This document shows, piece after piece, positions 42,619-51,717 of a stretch of 64,000 nt of DNA (within the stretch, counting starts at the first letter, position 1; each line of letters starts with the position of its first letter). Source of the stretch: Rahnella laticis (GTDB taxonomy: Bacteria > Pseudomonadota > Gammaproteobacteria > Enterobacterales > Enterobacteriaceae). The notes below the pieces were generated by a model. The model was not told the origin of the DNA. It worked only from the letters and a program-made list of their open reading frames with translations, and made no database searches. A program made the translations under genes and the position numbers. Location of the stretch: contig NZ_JADOBI010000011.1 in assembly GCF_015644585.1 (NCBI RefSeq), forward strand, positions 1 through 64,000, written 5' to 3'.

Positions 42619-42659
42619 TTAGCGAGATCTCTTACAGCCTTTGTGAGAGATCTCTCACA
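42619..42659. promoter_or_regulatory. tandem UvrY (BarA/UvrY two-component) boxes upstream of csrB
   Basis: TGTGAGAGATCTCTCACA (42642-42659) is a perfect 18-bp palindrome of the UvrY/GacA type, about 170-190 bp upstream of the csrB start, the distance used in E. coli. A degenerate second copy, ttagcgagatctcttaca (42619-42636), has an intact right half and is centred 23 bp away. BarA/UvrY activation of csrB is therefore expected. The rest of the gap to syd (42,549-42,708) shows nothing else. Confidence 0.85.
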
Positions 42660-42708
42660 CGCTTGTGAGCCATTTGAGCTCTGCGGGAATGGGGTGTTCA
42701 GAACAACA

Positions 42709-43260
42709 TCAGGCGGGGTAAACAGCGGTCAGCATTGTAAGGAATTCTGGCAGCGAAGGCGAGAGTATCGTTCTTTTTTTGCTGCCGAACTGTTCCAGAA
42801 CAACATTTCCGGTCACATTGCACAAAGAAACCATATCCAGCTCGGAATCCGTGGTGGCCAGAAAAACCGTCGGCGTCAGTTTCAGGCGTTTTTGTGTCAC
42901 CAGATGGCCAATCAGATTCTCCTGCAAACGGGTAAAATCTTCCGGGCTCCAGACCTGAAGCAGCGTCATCGCATTGCCCTGCCAGCTGGCCGTCATATCA
43001 CCGGCAAACTGCGTAGTGTAAAACGCATGTGCTTCCGGTCGGAGCTGCAGCTCCATCGCACGTTCCACATTTTCCAGCGTGGCCGCCGGGCTGAAAACCT
43101 GAGTCAGCCAGTAAACAACGTCATCATCGGTTTTCACCACACAAGGGGAATCGACGCCAAACAGCGCTTCGCTGGAAGGCGACATACAGGTCTCCTTCTG
43201 CCAGACATCGACATAACGCTGAGTAAATTCACGCAATGCTACAGAAACTTCAGACTCCAT
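42709..43260 (-). CDS. syd: SecY-interacting protein Syd
   Basis: Peripheral cytoplasmic protein that binds SecY and can disrupt abnormal SecYEG complexes; its physiological role is unclear. I place the start at the ATG at 43260 ([20 protein letters not shown]), preceded by GATGAGAG, giving 183 aa against 181 in E. coli. The in-frame extension to 43341 reads into the queF region and is rejected. The conserved concave acidic surface cannot be judged without a structure. It is divergent from queF. Confidence 0.95.
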   Translation of the reverse strand: MESEVSVALREFTQRYVDVWQKETCMSPSSEALFGVDSPCVVKTDDDVVYWLTQVFSPAATLENVERAMELQLRPEAHAFYTTQFAGDMTASWQGNAMTLLQVWSPEDFTRLQENLIGHLVTQKRLKLTPTVFLATTDSELDMVSLCNVTGNVVLEQFGSKKRTILSPSLPEFLTMLTAVYPA

Positions 43261-43339
43261 AATTCTCTCATCTTCAGGTAAGGCTGGGTTAAACTGGTGG
43301 CTATTCCCTATTGTACCTATCTCTAAGCAAGGTGACAGC

Positions 43340-44185
43340 ATGTCCTCTTATCAGGATAACCCCGCACTGGCGCAACTGACGCTGGGCAAAAGCACGGCCT
43401 ACGTCGATCACTACGACGCTTCTTTATTACAGGCGGTTCCGCGCAGCATGAACCGCGAACCGCTGGGCCTGTTCCCTGACAACCTGCCGTTCCAGGGCGC
43501 CGATATCTGGACGCTGTACGAGCTGTCGTGGCTCAACGCCAAAGGGTTACCCCAGGTGGCCGTCGGTGAAATCAGCCTGAGAGCCGACAGCCAGAATCTG
43601 ATCGAATCCAAAAGCTTTAAGCTCTACCTCAACAGCTTCAACCAGACCGTATTCCCGGACTGGCAGGCGGTACAGGAAACGTTAACGCGGGATTTAAGCG
43701 CCTGCGCTCAGGGCGACGTCACGGTCACCATCAGCCGTTTGTCCGACATCGAAGGCTCGCCGGTCGGGCACTTTGCAGGCACCTGCATTGACGACCAGGA
43801 TATTGAAATCGACAGCTATGAATTCAGCACGGACTACCTTGCTGACGCCGCCGGTGAAGAAATTGTCGAAGAATCGCTGGTCAGCCACCTGCTGAAATCT
43901 AACTGCCTGATCACTCATCAGCCAGACTGGGGTTCCGTACAAATCCAGTATCGCGGCCCGAAAATTGATCGCGAAGCGCTGCTGCGCTATCTGGTTTCAT
44001 TCCGCCATCACAATGAATTCCATGAACAATGCGTCGAACGCATCTTTAATGACATCCTGCGTTTTTGTCAGCCAGAAAAGCTGGCCGTCTACGCCCGCTA
44101 TACACGACGCGGCGGTCTGGATATCAATCCCTGGAGATCTAACTTCCCGTTTGAGCCTGCAACGGCGAGGCTTGTCAGACAATAA
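43340..44185 (+). CDS. queF: NADPH-dependent 7-cyano-7-deazaguanine reductase
   Basis: Reduces preQ0 to preQ1 in queuosine biosynthesis, the only enzymatic nitrile-to-amine reduction known. The 281-aa protein is the long, two-domain (YqcD/proteobacterial) type of T-fold enzyme. The QueF motif E89[11 protein letters not shown] lies in the first half and the nucleophile C189 in [12 protein letters not shown]. It is divergent from syd, as in E. coli. Confidence 0.97.
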   Translation: MSSYQDNPALAQLTLGKSTAYVDHYDASLLQAVPRSMNREPLGLFPDNLPFQGADIWTLYELSWLNAKGLPQVAVGEISLRADSQNLIESKSFKLYLNSFNQTVFPDWQAVQETLTRDLSACAQGDVTVTISRLSDIEGSPVGHFAGTCIDDQDIEIDSYEFSTDYLADAAGEEIVEESLVSHLLKSNCLITHQPDWGSVQIQYRGPKIDREALLRYLVSFRHHNEFHEQCVERIFNDILRFCQPEKLAVYARYTRRGGLDINPWRSNFPFEPATARLVRQ

Positions 44186-44235
44186 TGCGGGGCATTGCTC
44201 AAGAACTGAGCTAACGCTCTGTCAGCATTGGTAAA

Positions 44236-44314
44236 AGCCTGATGACAAGGTTACTGTTAATTCAGAGAGAGGTTCCGGGCACTGCGTACCCGGCGTTCTC
44301 TCTGCTATCAGGCT
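44236..44314. other. nested inverted repeats between queF and ppnN
   Basis: AGCCTGAT (44236-44243) pairs with ATCAGGCT (44307-44314). Inside, CAGAGAGA/TCTCTCTG and CCGGG/CCCGG form a second, longer hairpin (about 44262-44304). The outer right arm is followed by AGTGTTTTTG, so part of this may terminate queF. The extended two-level structure is larger than a normal terminator and could also act in the ppnN 5' UTR. The rest of the 241-bp gap shows no gene. Confidence 0.6.
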
Positions 44315-44426
44315 AGTGTTTTTGTTCGTCTTCCGCGATGCGACGCAAAAAACGTGATCCGAAAAATCATGCGTAGCGGGACTCAGCAGAAACATTCACT
44401 GCACCATTTGGTGTCAAGGAGCAACT

Positions 44427-45791
44427 TTGATTACACATATCAGCCCGTTGGGCTCAATGGATTTGTTGTCGCAGTTGGAAGTCGACATGCTCAAGCGAAC
44501 CGCGAGCAGCGACTTATACCGTCTTTTCCGCAACTGTTCACTGGCCGTTCTCAACAGCGGCAGCCAGACTGACAGCAGTAAAGAACTCCTCGAACGTTTC
44601 GAAAGTTTTGATATCAACGTGCTGCGCAGAGAGCGTGGCGTGAAACTTGAACTGGTGAATCCACCGGAAGATGCCTTTGTCGATGGCCGGATTATCCGTT
44701 CATTGCAGGCTAACCTGTTCGCCGTCCTGCGCGACATCCTGTTCGTGAATGCCCAGATCTCCAGCAATTCGCGCTTTGAGAATTTCAACAGCGGGAATTC
44801 AGCCCATCTCACCAATATGGTGTTCTCGATTTTACGCAACGCCCGCGCGCTTCATCTGGATGAAGATCCAAACATGGTGGTGTGCTGGGGCGGTCATTCC
44901 ATTAATGAAAATGAATACCTGTATGCCCGCAACGTCGGCAGCCAGCTGGGTTTGCGTGAACTGAACATTTGTACCGGCTGTGGTCCGGGTGCGATGGAAG
45001 CACCGATGAAAGGTGCCGCCGTCGGCCACGCGCAGCAGCGTTATAAAGCCGGTCGTTTTATCGGGATGACCGAGCCTTCTATCATCGCGGCTGAGCCACC
45101 GAATCCGCTGGTCAACGAACTGATCATCATGCCGGATATCGAAAAACGGCTGGAAGCTTTCGTGCGTATCGCTCACGGGATCATTATCTTCCCGGGCGGC
45201 GTAGGCACAGCGGAAGAGCTGTTGTATCTGCTGGGTATTTTGATGGATCCGGAAAACAGCGATCAGGTTCTGCCACTGATCCTGACCGGGCCAAAAGAAA
45301 GCGCGGATTACTTCCTCGTTCTGGATGCTTTTATCAAAGACACGCTGGGTGAAGAAGCCGCTAAGTTCTACACCATCATCGTAGACGATCCGACCGAAGT
45401 CGCGCGCCAGATGAAACGCGCCATGCCGCTGGTGAAAGAAAACCGCCGAAACAGTGGGGATGCTTACAGCTTCAACTGGTCAATCCGTATTGCGCCGGAC
45501 CTGCAACATCCGTTTGAGCCAAATCACAAAAACATGGCGAACCTGAATCTGTATCCGAACCAGCCACCACAGGAACTGGCCGCCGCACTGCGTCGCGCCT
45601 TCTCCGGGATTGTGGCCGGTAACGTGAAAGAATTCGGTATTCACGCTATCGAAAAGCACGGGCGTTTCAAGCTGCACGGCGACCCGGCATTGATGAAAAA
45701 AATGGACAGTCTGTTGCAGGGCTTTGTCGCACAGCACCGCATGAAATTGCCGGGCAGCGCGTACATTCCTTGTTATGAAATCTGCGCCTGA
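44427..45791 (+). CDS. ppnN: pyrimidine/purine nucleotide 5'-monophosphate nucleosidase
   Basis: LOG-family nucleosidase (YgdH) that hydrolyses nucleotide monophosphates to base and ribose 5-phosphate; the E. coli enzyme is stimulated by (p)ppGpp. The 454-aa length equals E. coli PpnN. The Rossmann-like core has the LOG motifs G-G-H-S (about 154-157), [10 protein letters not shown] and P-G-G-V-G-T-A-E-E. The start is TTG at 44427 (MITHISPLG), preceded by AAGGAG, as in E. coli. xni follows directly; E. coli has sdaC-sdaB between them. Confidence 0.96.
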   Translation: MITHISPLGSMDLLSQLEVDMLKRTASSDLYRLFRNCSLAVLNSGSQTDSSKELLERFESFDINVLRRERGVKLELVNPPEDAFVDGRIIRSLQANLFAVLRDILFVNAQISSNSRFENFNSGNSAHLTNMVFSILRNARALHLDEDPNMVVCWGGHSINENEYLYARNVGSQLGLRELNICTGCGPGAMEAPMKGAAVGHAQQRYKAGRFIGMTEPSIIAAEPPNPLVNELIIMPDIEKRLEAFVRIAHGIIIFPGGVGTAEELLYLLGILMDPENSDQVLPLILTGPKESADYFLVLDAFIKDTLGEEAAKFYTIIVDDPTEVARQMKRAMPLVKENRRNSGDAYSFNWSIRIAPDLQHPFEPNHKNMANLNLYPNQPPQELAAALRRAFSGIVAGNVKEFGIHAIEKHGRFKLHGDPALMKKMDSLLQGFVAQHRMKLPGSAYIPCYEICA

Positions 45792-45871
45792 CACCGTTCA
45801 GGCTGCATTTCTGAAACAGTTCCCGGAGCGACGTAAGTCGCTCTGATTTTATGGATTTTGATGACCCGCTT

Positions 45872-46624
45872 ATGGCAATACACCTGCTGATTATTGATGC
45901 CCTCAACCTGATCCGCCGCATTCACGCGGTCCAGGGTTCTCCTTGTCTTCTCACCTGCCAAAATGCCGCCAGACAGCTCGTTCAGCACACACAGGCGACG
46001 CATGCCGTTGCGGTTTTCGATGAAGACGATCGCGCCGACAGCTGGCGTCATCAGTGTCTGCCGGATTACAAAGCCGGACGCTCCCCGATGCCGGACAACC
46101 TGTTTGCGGAGATGCCGGAACTGAAAGCGGGTTTTGCCGCGATGGGCATCACCTGCTGGCATTCCGCCGGAAATGAGGCGGACGATCTGGCTGCCACACT
46201 GGCGGCAAAAGTCTCTTCCGGCGGGCATCAGGTCACAATTGTGTCGACAGACAAAGGTTACTGCCAGTTGCTGGCGCCGAACGTGCAAATCCGCGATTAT
46301 TTCCAGAAACGCTGGCTGGACATGCCTTTCGTGCGCGAAACCTTTGGCGTTTTGCCTCAGCAACTTACCGATTACTGGGGTCTGGCGGGGATCAGCAGCA
46401 GTAAAATTCCGGGCGTGCCGGGAATTGGGCCGAAAACAGCGGTGACATTGCTGACGCAGACCGGCTCGCTGGACGAGCTTTACCACAATCTGGAAGGTGT
46501 TCCGGAGAAATGGCGCAAAAAGCTGGAAGAACACCGCGAGCTGGCTTATGTCTGTAAACGGGTTTCCACGCTGCAAACCGATCTCGCGCTGGATGGCAAT
46601 TTACAGCAACTGCGCTTACCCTGA
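45872..46624 (+). CDS. xni: flap endonuclease Xni (ExoIX)
   Basis: FEN-family 5' flap endonuclease related to the 5'-nuclease domain of DNA polymerase I. The 250-aa protein has the acidic residues of the nuclease core in L-I-I-D-A-L-N, A-V-F-D-E-D-D, E-A-D-D-L and S-T-D-K-G, plus the helix-3-turn-helix [10 protein letters not shown] choose M-A-I-H-L-L at 45872, matching E. coli. An upstream ATG at 45851 adds seven residues (MDFDDPL) and cannot be excluded. Confidence 0.93.
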   Translation: MAIHLLIIDALNLIRRIHAVQGSPCLLTCQNAARQLVQHTQATHAVAVFDEDDRADSWRHQCLPDYKAGRSPMPDNLFAEMPELKAGFAAMGITCWHSAGNEADDLAATLAAKVSSGGHQVTIVSTDKGYCQLLAPNVQIRDYFQKRWLDMPFVRETFGVLPQQLTDYWGLAGISSSKIPGVPGIGPKTAVTLLTQTGSLDELYHNLEGVPEKWRKKLEEHRELAYVCKRVSTLQTDLALDGNLQQLRLP

Positions 46625-46632
46625 ATTTTGCA

Positions 46633-46668
46633 TTAAAAAAGGCGCTCTCCGAAGAGAAGCGCCTCATT
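46633..46668 (-). terminator. terminator of rlmM (also serves xni)
   Basis: On the minus strand GAGGCGCTTCTC-TTCG-GAGAGCGCC is followed by TTTTTTAATGC. It lies between the convergent xni and rlmM genes, and the T-run is on the rlmM side. Confidence 0.82.
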
Positions 46669-46691
46669 AACAGACTGAATGATCGAAAGTA

Positions 46692-47798
46692 TCAGCGGTC
46701 GCGCTCGTCGCGACGCCCACCAATTGCCGACCAGAAACGGCGGATATGTACGGTCACTTCTTCGCGGTCATGATAAAGCTGCTTGGCGAAGATCTCCGCG
46801 TTCACGCCGTTTTCTTTCAGGCGCTCATCAATGCGTTCAAGAATGTTAGACACTTCCTCATAACGCTTCTTCATCGGCAACTTCAGGTTGAAAATCGCCT
46901 CGCGACACCAGCCGTTCACCAGCCAGTCACACATCAGCGCGGCTACTTTCGCCGGTTTTTCTACCATGTCGCAAACCAGCCAGTAGTTTTTGGTGCTGGT
47001 GGATTTGTAGCGGAAACCATCTTCACGTAAATGGATGACCTGGCCGGTTTCCATCAGGCTTGGTGCCATCGGGCCGTTATCAATCGCCGTCACCATCATG
47101 CTGCGCTGGGTCAGCTGATACGTCCAGCCGCCCGGGCACGCGCCCAGATCGACCGCATACATCCCGCTCGCCAGACGCTCATCCCACTCGTCGGCCGGAA
47201 TAAACACGTGAAACGCTTCTTCCAGTTTCAGCGTTGAACGGCTCGGCGCTTCGGACGGGAACTTCAGACGCGGAATACCCATGTAGAACGGGGAATTGTT
47301 ATTGCTGTAGGAATAGCCCACATAGCAGCAACCTGGCGCGATAAAGAACACGTGGACGACCGGGCGCAGGGCGTTTTCTTTCTTACCCAGCACGCGGCAC
47401 TCGCGCATCGCAGAACGCAGCGGAACAGTCAGCTTACGGCAGAACTTGGTCAGCTCTTTGCTTTCGTTGGTGTCAGGCACTTCAACGCGCAGTTCACCAC
47501 CGTTGGTAATGACGTTCTGCACCATACCGACGATCGGCGAAACGCGATCCTCCGGCGGTAAATCTTTCAGGAGTTCGCCGACGACAATCAGCTGACGGGC
47601 AAAAATCAGCTCGCGGAAAGGCAGATTTTTTGCAATACGGTCAGCGTCATCCGGCTGATAACATTCAAACAGCACATAACCGCTGTTTTCTTTTACGCGG
47701 GCAAAACCAAAGATTTCCATCTTCGCGGCTTTGTCGGTAATTTCTGCTGCGCATTCTTTTTCAAAACCCTGACGGCAGTAGAGAGCAACTTTATTCAT
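46692..47798 (-). CDS. rlmM: 23S rRNA (cytidine2498-2'-O)-methyltransferase
   Basis: SAM-dependent enzyme that 2'-O-methylates C2498 of 23S rRNA. The 368-aa protein has an N-terminal THUMP-like RNA-binding region and a C-terminal Rossmann methyltransferase domain with motif [13 protein letters not shown] (about 219-230) and the K-D-K-E-type catalytic lysine/aspartate positions around C-D-M-V and N-L-K-L-P-M-K. It overlaps ygdD by 8 bp. Confidence 0.96.
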   Translation of the reverse strand: MNKVALYCRQGFEKECAAEITDKAAKMEIFGFARVKENSGYVLFECYQPDDADRIAKNLPFRELIFARQLIVVGELLKDLPPEDRVSPIVGMVQNVITNGGELRVEVPDTNESKELTKFCRKLTVPLRSAMRECRVLGKKENALRPVVHVFFIAPGCCYVGYSYSNNNSPFYMGIPRLKFPSEAPSRSTLKLEEAFHVFIPADEWDERLASGMYAVDLGACPGGWTYQLTQRSMMVTAIDNGPMAPSLMETGQVIHLREDGFRYKSTSTKNYWLVCDMVEKPAKVAALMCDWLVNGWCREAIFNLKLPMKKRYEEVSNILERIDERLKENGVNAEIFAKQLYHDREEVTVHIRRFWSAIGGRRDERDR

Positions 47799-48186
47799 GG
47801 CGTTCGGCCTTTTTCTTCAGGCGCAGTGCGCCGATCAACAACAAAATCCAACCGACCAGAAATAAGGTACCGCCAATCGGAGTTACAAAAACGAATAACC
47901 GGAGATGAGACAGCGCCAGGCAATAAAGGCTGCCGCTGAATAAAACGGTTCCCAGCGCTAGAAAGGCGCTGCTCCAGTAGAACCACACATTACGCTGGCG
48001 CTGCATCGCAACACCTAAAATCATCACCGCCAGCGTGTGAATACTTTGATACGTTAAGCCGGTATGGATCCATGCCATTTCCGCTTCGCCGAGCGACTGG
48101 CTCAGGACGTGTGCGCCGAATGCGCCAAAAGCGACATAAACAAAACCGCTGATCGCGGCAAAGATCAACATTGAACGACTGGTCAT
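47791..48186 (-). CDS. ygdD: DUF423 (UPF0382) inner-membrane protein YgdD
   Basis: A 131-aa small membrane protein with four predicted hydrophobic segments (about 5-25, 45-62, 70-88, 98-120). It matches E. coli YgdD; function is unknown. The gcvA-ygdD-rlmM order is conserved, with an 8-bp overlap onto rlmM, suggesting one transcript. Confidence 0.92.
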   Translation of the reverse strand: MTSRSMLIFAAISGFVYVAFGAFGAHVLSQSLGEAEMAWIHTGLTYQSIHTLAVMILGVAMQRQRNVWFYWSSAFLALGTVLFSGSLYCLALSHLRLFVFVTPIGGTLFLVGWILLLIGALRLKKKAERHE

Positions 48187-48277
48187 TATGCGTTACCTGT
48201 TATCGTTGTGCGCTGATAAAGCCGCGAATTATCAGCTTTGTCAGCCTGTTCAGGAAAACCTTCCCCAGACTCAGGCA

Positions 48278-49198
48278 TCACGCCTGATCGAAACGAAAAC
48301 GCAGTTTTTCCTGCTCGCTGGCTGCGCGGGCGAGGATCCACTGACGAAAGGCGGCTATTTTACCCAGTTCTGCCTGACTGTCATGACAAACCAGATAAAA
48401 AGCATTTTTACTGATTAAAACTTCACTGAACGGACACACGAGACGTCCGGCCTCAATTTCCGTCTGCGCCATCACATTATTCACCAGCGCAATTCCCTGC
48501 CCGTGAACCGCCGCCTGAACGACCATTGCACTGTGGCTGAAAATCGGCCCCTGCTGAACATTCACCTGCTGCAACCCAAGCTGTTTGGTATAGGCCAGCC
48601 AGTCACGGCGCGAGGCATCGTGCAATAACGTGTGATGACTCAAATCTGCCGGTTCTTTCAGCGGATTATCGCCCATCAGTAAAGACGGAGAACAAACCGG
48701 GAGTAAATATTCGGCATATAAACGTTCCGCCCGCAGACCCGGCCAGTTACCACGCCCGTGGAAAATCGCCACGTCCACGTCGTCGGACAATTTGTCCTCT
48801 TCGCGGTCCACAGCCTGGATACGCACATCGATGCCCGGATAAGCTGAGTTAAAGCCAGACAATCTCGGCACCAGCCATTGAATCGCAAAGCTTGGCGGCA
48901 AACTGACGGTCAGCGCGCCTTTCGCGCTCCGCGCCTGAAGTTTGCGCGTAGCCTCATTCAGGGCAGAGAATATCTCTTTGATATCCAGATAATAACTCTG
49001 CCCTTCTTCGGTCAGTAACAATGACCGGTTGCGCCGGCGAAACAGTTTTAGCCCTAAAAAGTCCTCAAGTGACTTAATCTGGTGGCTAACGGCGGCCTGT
49101 GTGACGAACAATTCCTCAGCCGCTTTAGTAAAACTAAGGTGGCGCGCTGCGGCATCAAACACCCGCAGAGAATTAAGAGGCGGTAAACGTTTTGACAT
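48278..49198 (-). CDS. gcvA: LysR-type regulator of the glycine cleavage system
   Basis: Activates gcvTHP with glycine, represses it with purines through GcvR, and activates the small RNA gcvB. The 306-aa protein has the N-terminal winged HTH (about 8-66, with S-F-T-K-A-A-E-E-L-F-V-T-Q-A-A-V-S-H) and a LysR effector domain (about 95-295). It is divergently paired with gcvB. A -10 TATAAT on the minus strand (complement of 49276-49281) fits its own promoter. Confidence 0.96.
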   Translation of the reverse strand: MSKRLPPLNSLRVFDAAARHLSFTKAAEELFVTQAAVSHQIKSLEDFLGLKLFRRRNRSLLLTEEGQSYYLDIKEIFSALNEATRKLQARSAKGALTVSLPPSFAIQWLVPRLSGFNSAYPGIDVRIQAVDREEDKLSDDVDVAIFHGRGNWPGLRAERLYAEYLLPVCSPSLLMGDNPLKEPADLSHHTLLHDASRRDWLAYTKQLGLQQVNVQQGPIFSHSAMVVQAAVHGQGIALVNNVMAQTEIEAGRLVCPFSEVLISKNAFYLVCHDSQAELGKIAAFRQWILARAASEQEKLRFRFDQA

Positions 49199-49290
49199 AG
49201 AATGGATACTTCTTATTCGCCGGTAAGCGGAGCGCCTGTCCGTGGGTTTTGATATTAGTTTTTTTAATCCGAGACATTATAATTTGTCCG

Positions 49291-49319
49291 TTGAGGATGT
49301 ACAGGCAAAAACCTATAGT
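49291..49319 (+). promoter_or_regulatory. gcvB promoter
   Basis: TTGAGG (49291-49296), 17 bp, TATAGT (49314-49319), with the GcvB 5' end 7 bp downstream. GcvA binding sites are expected in the shared 127-bp gcvA-gcvB region but were not delimited. Confidence 0.8.
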
Positions 49320-49325
49320 GGCGCC

Positions 49326-49521
49326 ACTTCCTGAGCCGGAACGAAAAGTAGATTGGTATGAGGATGCTGAAATACTTTTGGCTTGTGGTTGTGATGTTGT
49401 GTTTGCAATTGTCTGGCAATCCGGACACGTAGCTTGAATGCTACAAACTTTTCACTTCCTGTACATTACCCTGTCTGTCCAAAGTGATTTTTCAGCACCG
49501 CAATTTGCGGTGCTTTTTTTT
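49326..49521 (+). ncRNA. gcvB: GcvB small RNA
   Basis: Hfq-dependent small RNA of about 196 nt that represses many amino-acid and peptide transporter mRNAs. It starts with ACTTCCTGAGCCGGAACG, the conserved GcvB 5' end. It contains the G/U-rich seed region R1 (about 49380-49415, with GGTTGTGATGTTGTGTTTGC) and the conserved CACTTCCTGTACATTACCC block. It ends in the terminator GCACCGCAATTTGCGGTGC plus eight T. It lies divergent from gcvA, as in E. coli. An overlapping plus-strand reading frame (49249-49437) is not real. Confidence 0.96.
49492..49521 (+). terminator. rho-independent terminator of gcvB
   Basis: GCACCGCAA-TT-TGCGGTGC followed by eight consecutive T residues, as in GcvB of other enterobacteria. 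Confidence 0.93.
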
Positions 49522-49564
49522 GCCCAAATTTCACCGCAGGCCACGTTTTGTGCTGCGCATAATG

Positions 49565-49605
49565 TGACAAAACCGGCCACGTCGCAAGAGGGGCCGGTTT
49601 TGTCA
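49565..49605. terminator. long hairpin between gcvB and ygdI
   Basis: TGACAAAACCGGCC (49565-49578) and GGCCGGTTTTGTCA (49592-49605) are a perfect 14-bp inverted repeat with a 13-nt loop. It sits 43 bp after ygdI on the minus strand and 43 bp after gcvB on the plus strand. The A/T-runs are inside the stem, so it could terminate either strand. Confidence 0.7.
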
Positions 49606-49648
49606 TAAAGCATCTGAGTGAGCGCCCGTCAGGGGCTCACCGGAGGGA

Positions 49649-49873
49649 TCAGTTCCCTTCTGCCATTTCTTTGACTTCAGATTTATTGATCTGCTGCTTA
49701 TTGCCATACGCATCGGTATAACTGATCATACCGGTATCACTGTCGGTGCTTGGTTTGCCTTCAGCAACAATGGTCCGGCCATCGTTGGTGTGCATCACAT
49801 AATTGCTTGAACAGGCGGCAAGTGTTGTTGTCAGCAGTGCAGCTGAAATTACGGCGGCGATCTTCTTCATCAT
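49649..49873 (-). CDS. ygdI: YgdI/YgdR family small lipoprotein
   Basis: A 74-aa lipoprotein (DUF903). It has a signal peptide with lipobox L-A-A-C (acylation at C21). The mature part of about 53 residues is an Sm-like small beta domain (M-H-T-N-D-G-R-T-I). Serine at +2 suggests outer-membrane sorting. Function is unknown. Position between gcvA/gcvB and csdA favours ygdI over its paralog ygdR. Confidence 0.88.
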   Translation of the reverse strand: MMKKIAAVISAALLTTTLAACSSNYVMHTNDGRTIVAEGKPSTDSDTGMISYTDAYGNKQQINKSEVKEMAEGN

Positions 49874-50058
49874 AGACTCCTTGCAGATTAAAATGCTCTA
49901 AAACCCTGGGAAAACCCCAGGCTAATGCTTCTAGTCATCGTAATTCAGCATAACAAACCTCTGATAAATTTCCAGGTAACCATTCCTAAAATGAATAAGT
50001 GGCTTGTGTAACAGATAAATCTGTACTTTTTCATTCAGGCCGAAGGATCTGATTTCGT

Positions 50059-51264
50059 ATGAAAGACTTTAAACCTGCTGATTTTCGTCAACAATTTCCC
50101 GCGCTGTCACAAGGGCAATGCTATCTCGACAGCGCTGCGACGGCGCTCCGGCCTCAGGAGGTGATTGACGCAACCCTGAATTTTTATATGCAGGAAGGCG
50201 CGACGGTTCACCGCAGCCAGCACCGCGCAGCGCAAACGCTGACAGAAGAATATGAGCAGGCCAGAAAACGGGTTGCGCAGTGGATTAACGCGCCCCGCTC
50301 AGAAGATATTATCTGGACGCGCGGCACGACGGAGTCCGTCAATCTGGTTTCGCAAGGCTGGCTGCGCCCGCAATTACAACCGGGCGATGAGATAATTGTC
50401 AGCCAGGCGGAGCATCATGCAAACCTGATCCCGTGGCTGATTGTGGCGGAACAATGCCAGGCGCGCGTCGTCACGCTGCCCATTGATGAGCAGGGTTTGC
50501 CGGATATCTCCGCCCTTCCGGCCATTCTGAATTCCAAAAGCCGCCTGCTGGCATTGGGGCAGATGTCGAATGTCACAGGAGGCGCGCCGGATCTGGCCCG
50601 CGCTGTTGAACTAGCCCATGCCAACGGAACACCGGTCTTTATTGATGGCGCGCAGGGCGCGGTGCATTGCCCGGCAGACATGCAGGCTCTGGACATTGAT
50701 TTCTATGCTTTTTCCGGCCACAAACTCTACGGCCCGACCGGCATTGGCGTGCTCTATGGCAAAACGGCGCTGCTGGAAGATATGCAGCCGTGGCAAGGTG
50801 GCGGAAAAATGCTGACGCAGGCGTCGATGACCGGTTTTACGCCTCAGACCGTTCCGCATCGTTTTGAAGCAGGCACGCCGAATATTGCAGGCGTTATCGG
50901 CCTGTCAGCGGCGCTGAAGTGGCTGGAAACTGTCGATATGCCAGCAGCCGAAATTTATGCGCAGCACCTCGCGACGCTCGCAGAGCAACAGCTTGCAGAA
51001 CTTGCAGGTTTCCGCAGCTTCCGTTCGCAAAACTCATCGATTTTATCTTTTGATATCGCCGGTGTGCATCACAGCGATCTGGTGACACTGCTGGCTGAAC
51101 AGGGGATCGCACTTCGCGCAGGACAGCATTGCGCGCAGCCGTTAATCGAGGCGATGGGCATCAGCGGAACATTGCGTGCCTCATTTGCACCGTATAATAA
51201 CGAAAATGACGTATCGCGGCTGGTCGCGGCGGTTAAATACGCCCTGACGCTGTTAGCAGATTAA
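50059..51264 (+). CDS. csdA: cysteine desulfurase CsdA
   Basis: PLP-dependent cysteine desulfurase that passes persulfide sulfur to CsdE. The 401-aa length equals E. coli CsdA. The Schiff-base lysine is K222 in S-G-H-K-L-Y-G-P-T-G, and the catalytic cysteine lies in R-A-G-Q-H-C-A-Q-P near 358. It is followed 18 bp later by csdE; tcdA is just beyond on the other strand. This is the SufS-like CSD system. Confidence 0.97.
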   Translation: MKDFKPADFRQQFPALSQGQCYLDSAATALRPQEVIDATLNFYMQEGATVHRSQHRAAQTLTEEYEQARKRVAQWINAPRSEDIIWTRGTTESVNLVSQGWLRPQLQPGDEIIVSQAEHHANLIPWLIVAEQCQARVVTLPIDEQGLPDISALPAILNSKSRLLALGQMSNVTGGAPDLARAVELAHANGTPVFIDGAQGAVHCPADMQALDIDFYAFSGHKLYGPTGIGVLYGKTALLEDMQPWQGGGKMLTQASMTGFTPQTVPHRFEAGTPNIAGVIGLSAALKWLETVDMPAAEIYAQHLATLAEQQLAELAGFRSFRSQNSSILSFDIAGVHHSDLVTLLAEQGIALRAGQHCAQPLIEAMGISGTLRASFAPYNNENDVSRLVAAVKYALTLLAD

Positions 51265-51282
51265 TTTACACCGAGGAAAGCC

Positions 51283-51717
51283 ATGTTAGCCCCACACCCT
51301 TTCGGGCATGAAATCACTGAAACGTCCCTGACTGAAAAATTTGCTTCATTCCGTCAGTGGGAAGATCGCTACCGCCAGTTAATCCTGCTCGCGAAATCCC
51401 TGCCGCCGCTCGATGTTTCGCTCAAAACACCTGAAAATGAATTATCAGGCTGCGAAAACCGGGTCTGGCTGGGTGCCGAAAAGGCAGAAAACGGAATAAT
51501 GCATTTCTATGGCGACAGCGAAGGACGGATCGTGAAAGGGTTGCTGGCCGTATTACTGACGGCCGTTGAAGGCAAAACGCCAGCGGAAATCCTGAAGCGG
51601 GATCCGCTGGCGCTGTTTGACGTATTAGGTTTGCGCGAACAACTGAGCACTAGCCGTTCCAGCGGGCTGAATGCGCTGGCAGAAGGCGTAATCGCCCTCG
51701 CCCGTCAGGCCGCCTGA
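51283..51717 (+). CDS. csdE: sulfur acceptor protein CsdE
   Basis: SufE-family protein that accepts sulfur from CsdA. The 144-aa protein has the reactive cysteine C57 in L-S-G-C-E-N-R-V-W. It binds CsdA and TcdA (CsdL) in E. coli. Its 3' end overlaps the 3' end of tcdA by 13 bp, tail to tail. Confidence 0.96.
   Translation: MLAPHPFGHEITETSLTEKFASFRQWEDRYRQLILLAKSLPPLDVSLKTPENELSGCENRVWLGAEKAENGIMHFYGDSEGRIVKGLLAVLLTAVEGKTPAEILKRDPLALFDVLGLREQLSTSRSSGLNALAEGVIALARQAA

Noticed and set aside
42643-43281. Plus-strand 212-codon open frame
   Set aside because: Antisense to syd, and its start overlaps the UvrY palindrome. No recognisable domain, and syd is clearly the real gene.
49249-49437. Plus-strand 62-codon open frame
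   Set aside because: Starts upstream of and runs into gcvB. The conserved GcvB RNA sequence explains the region.
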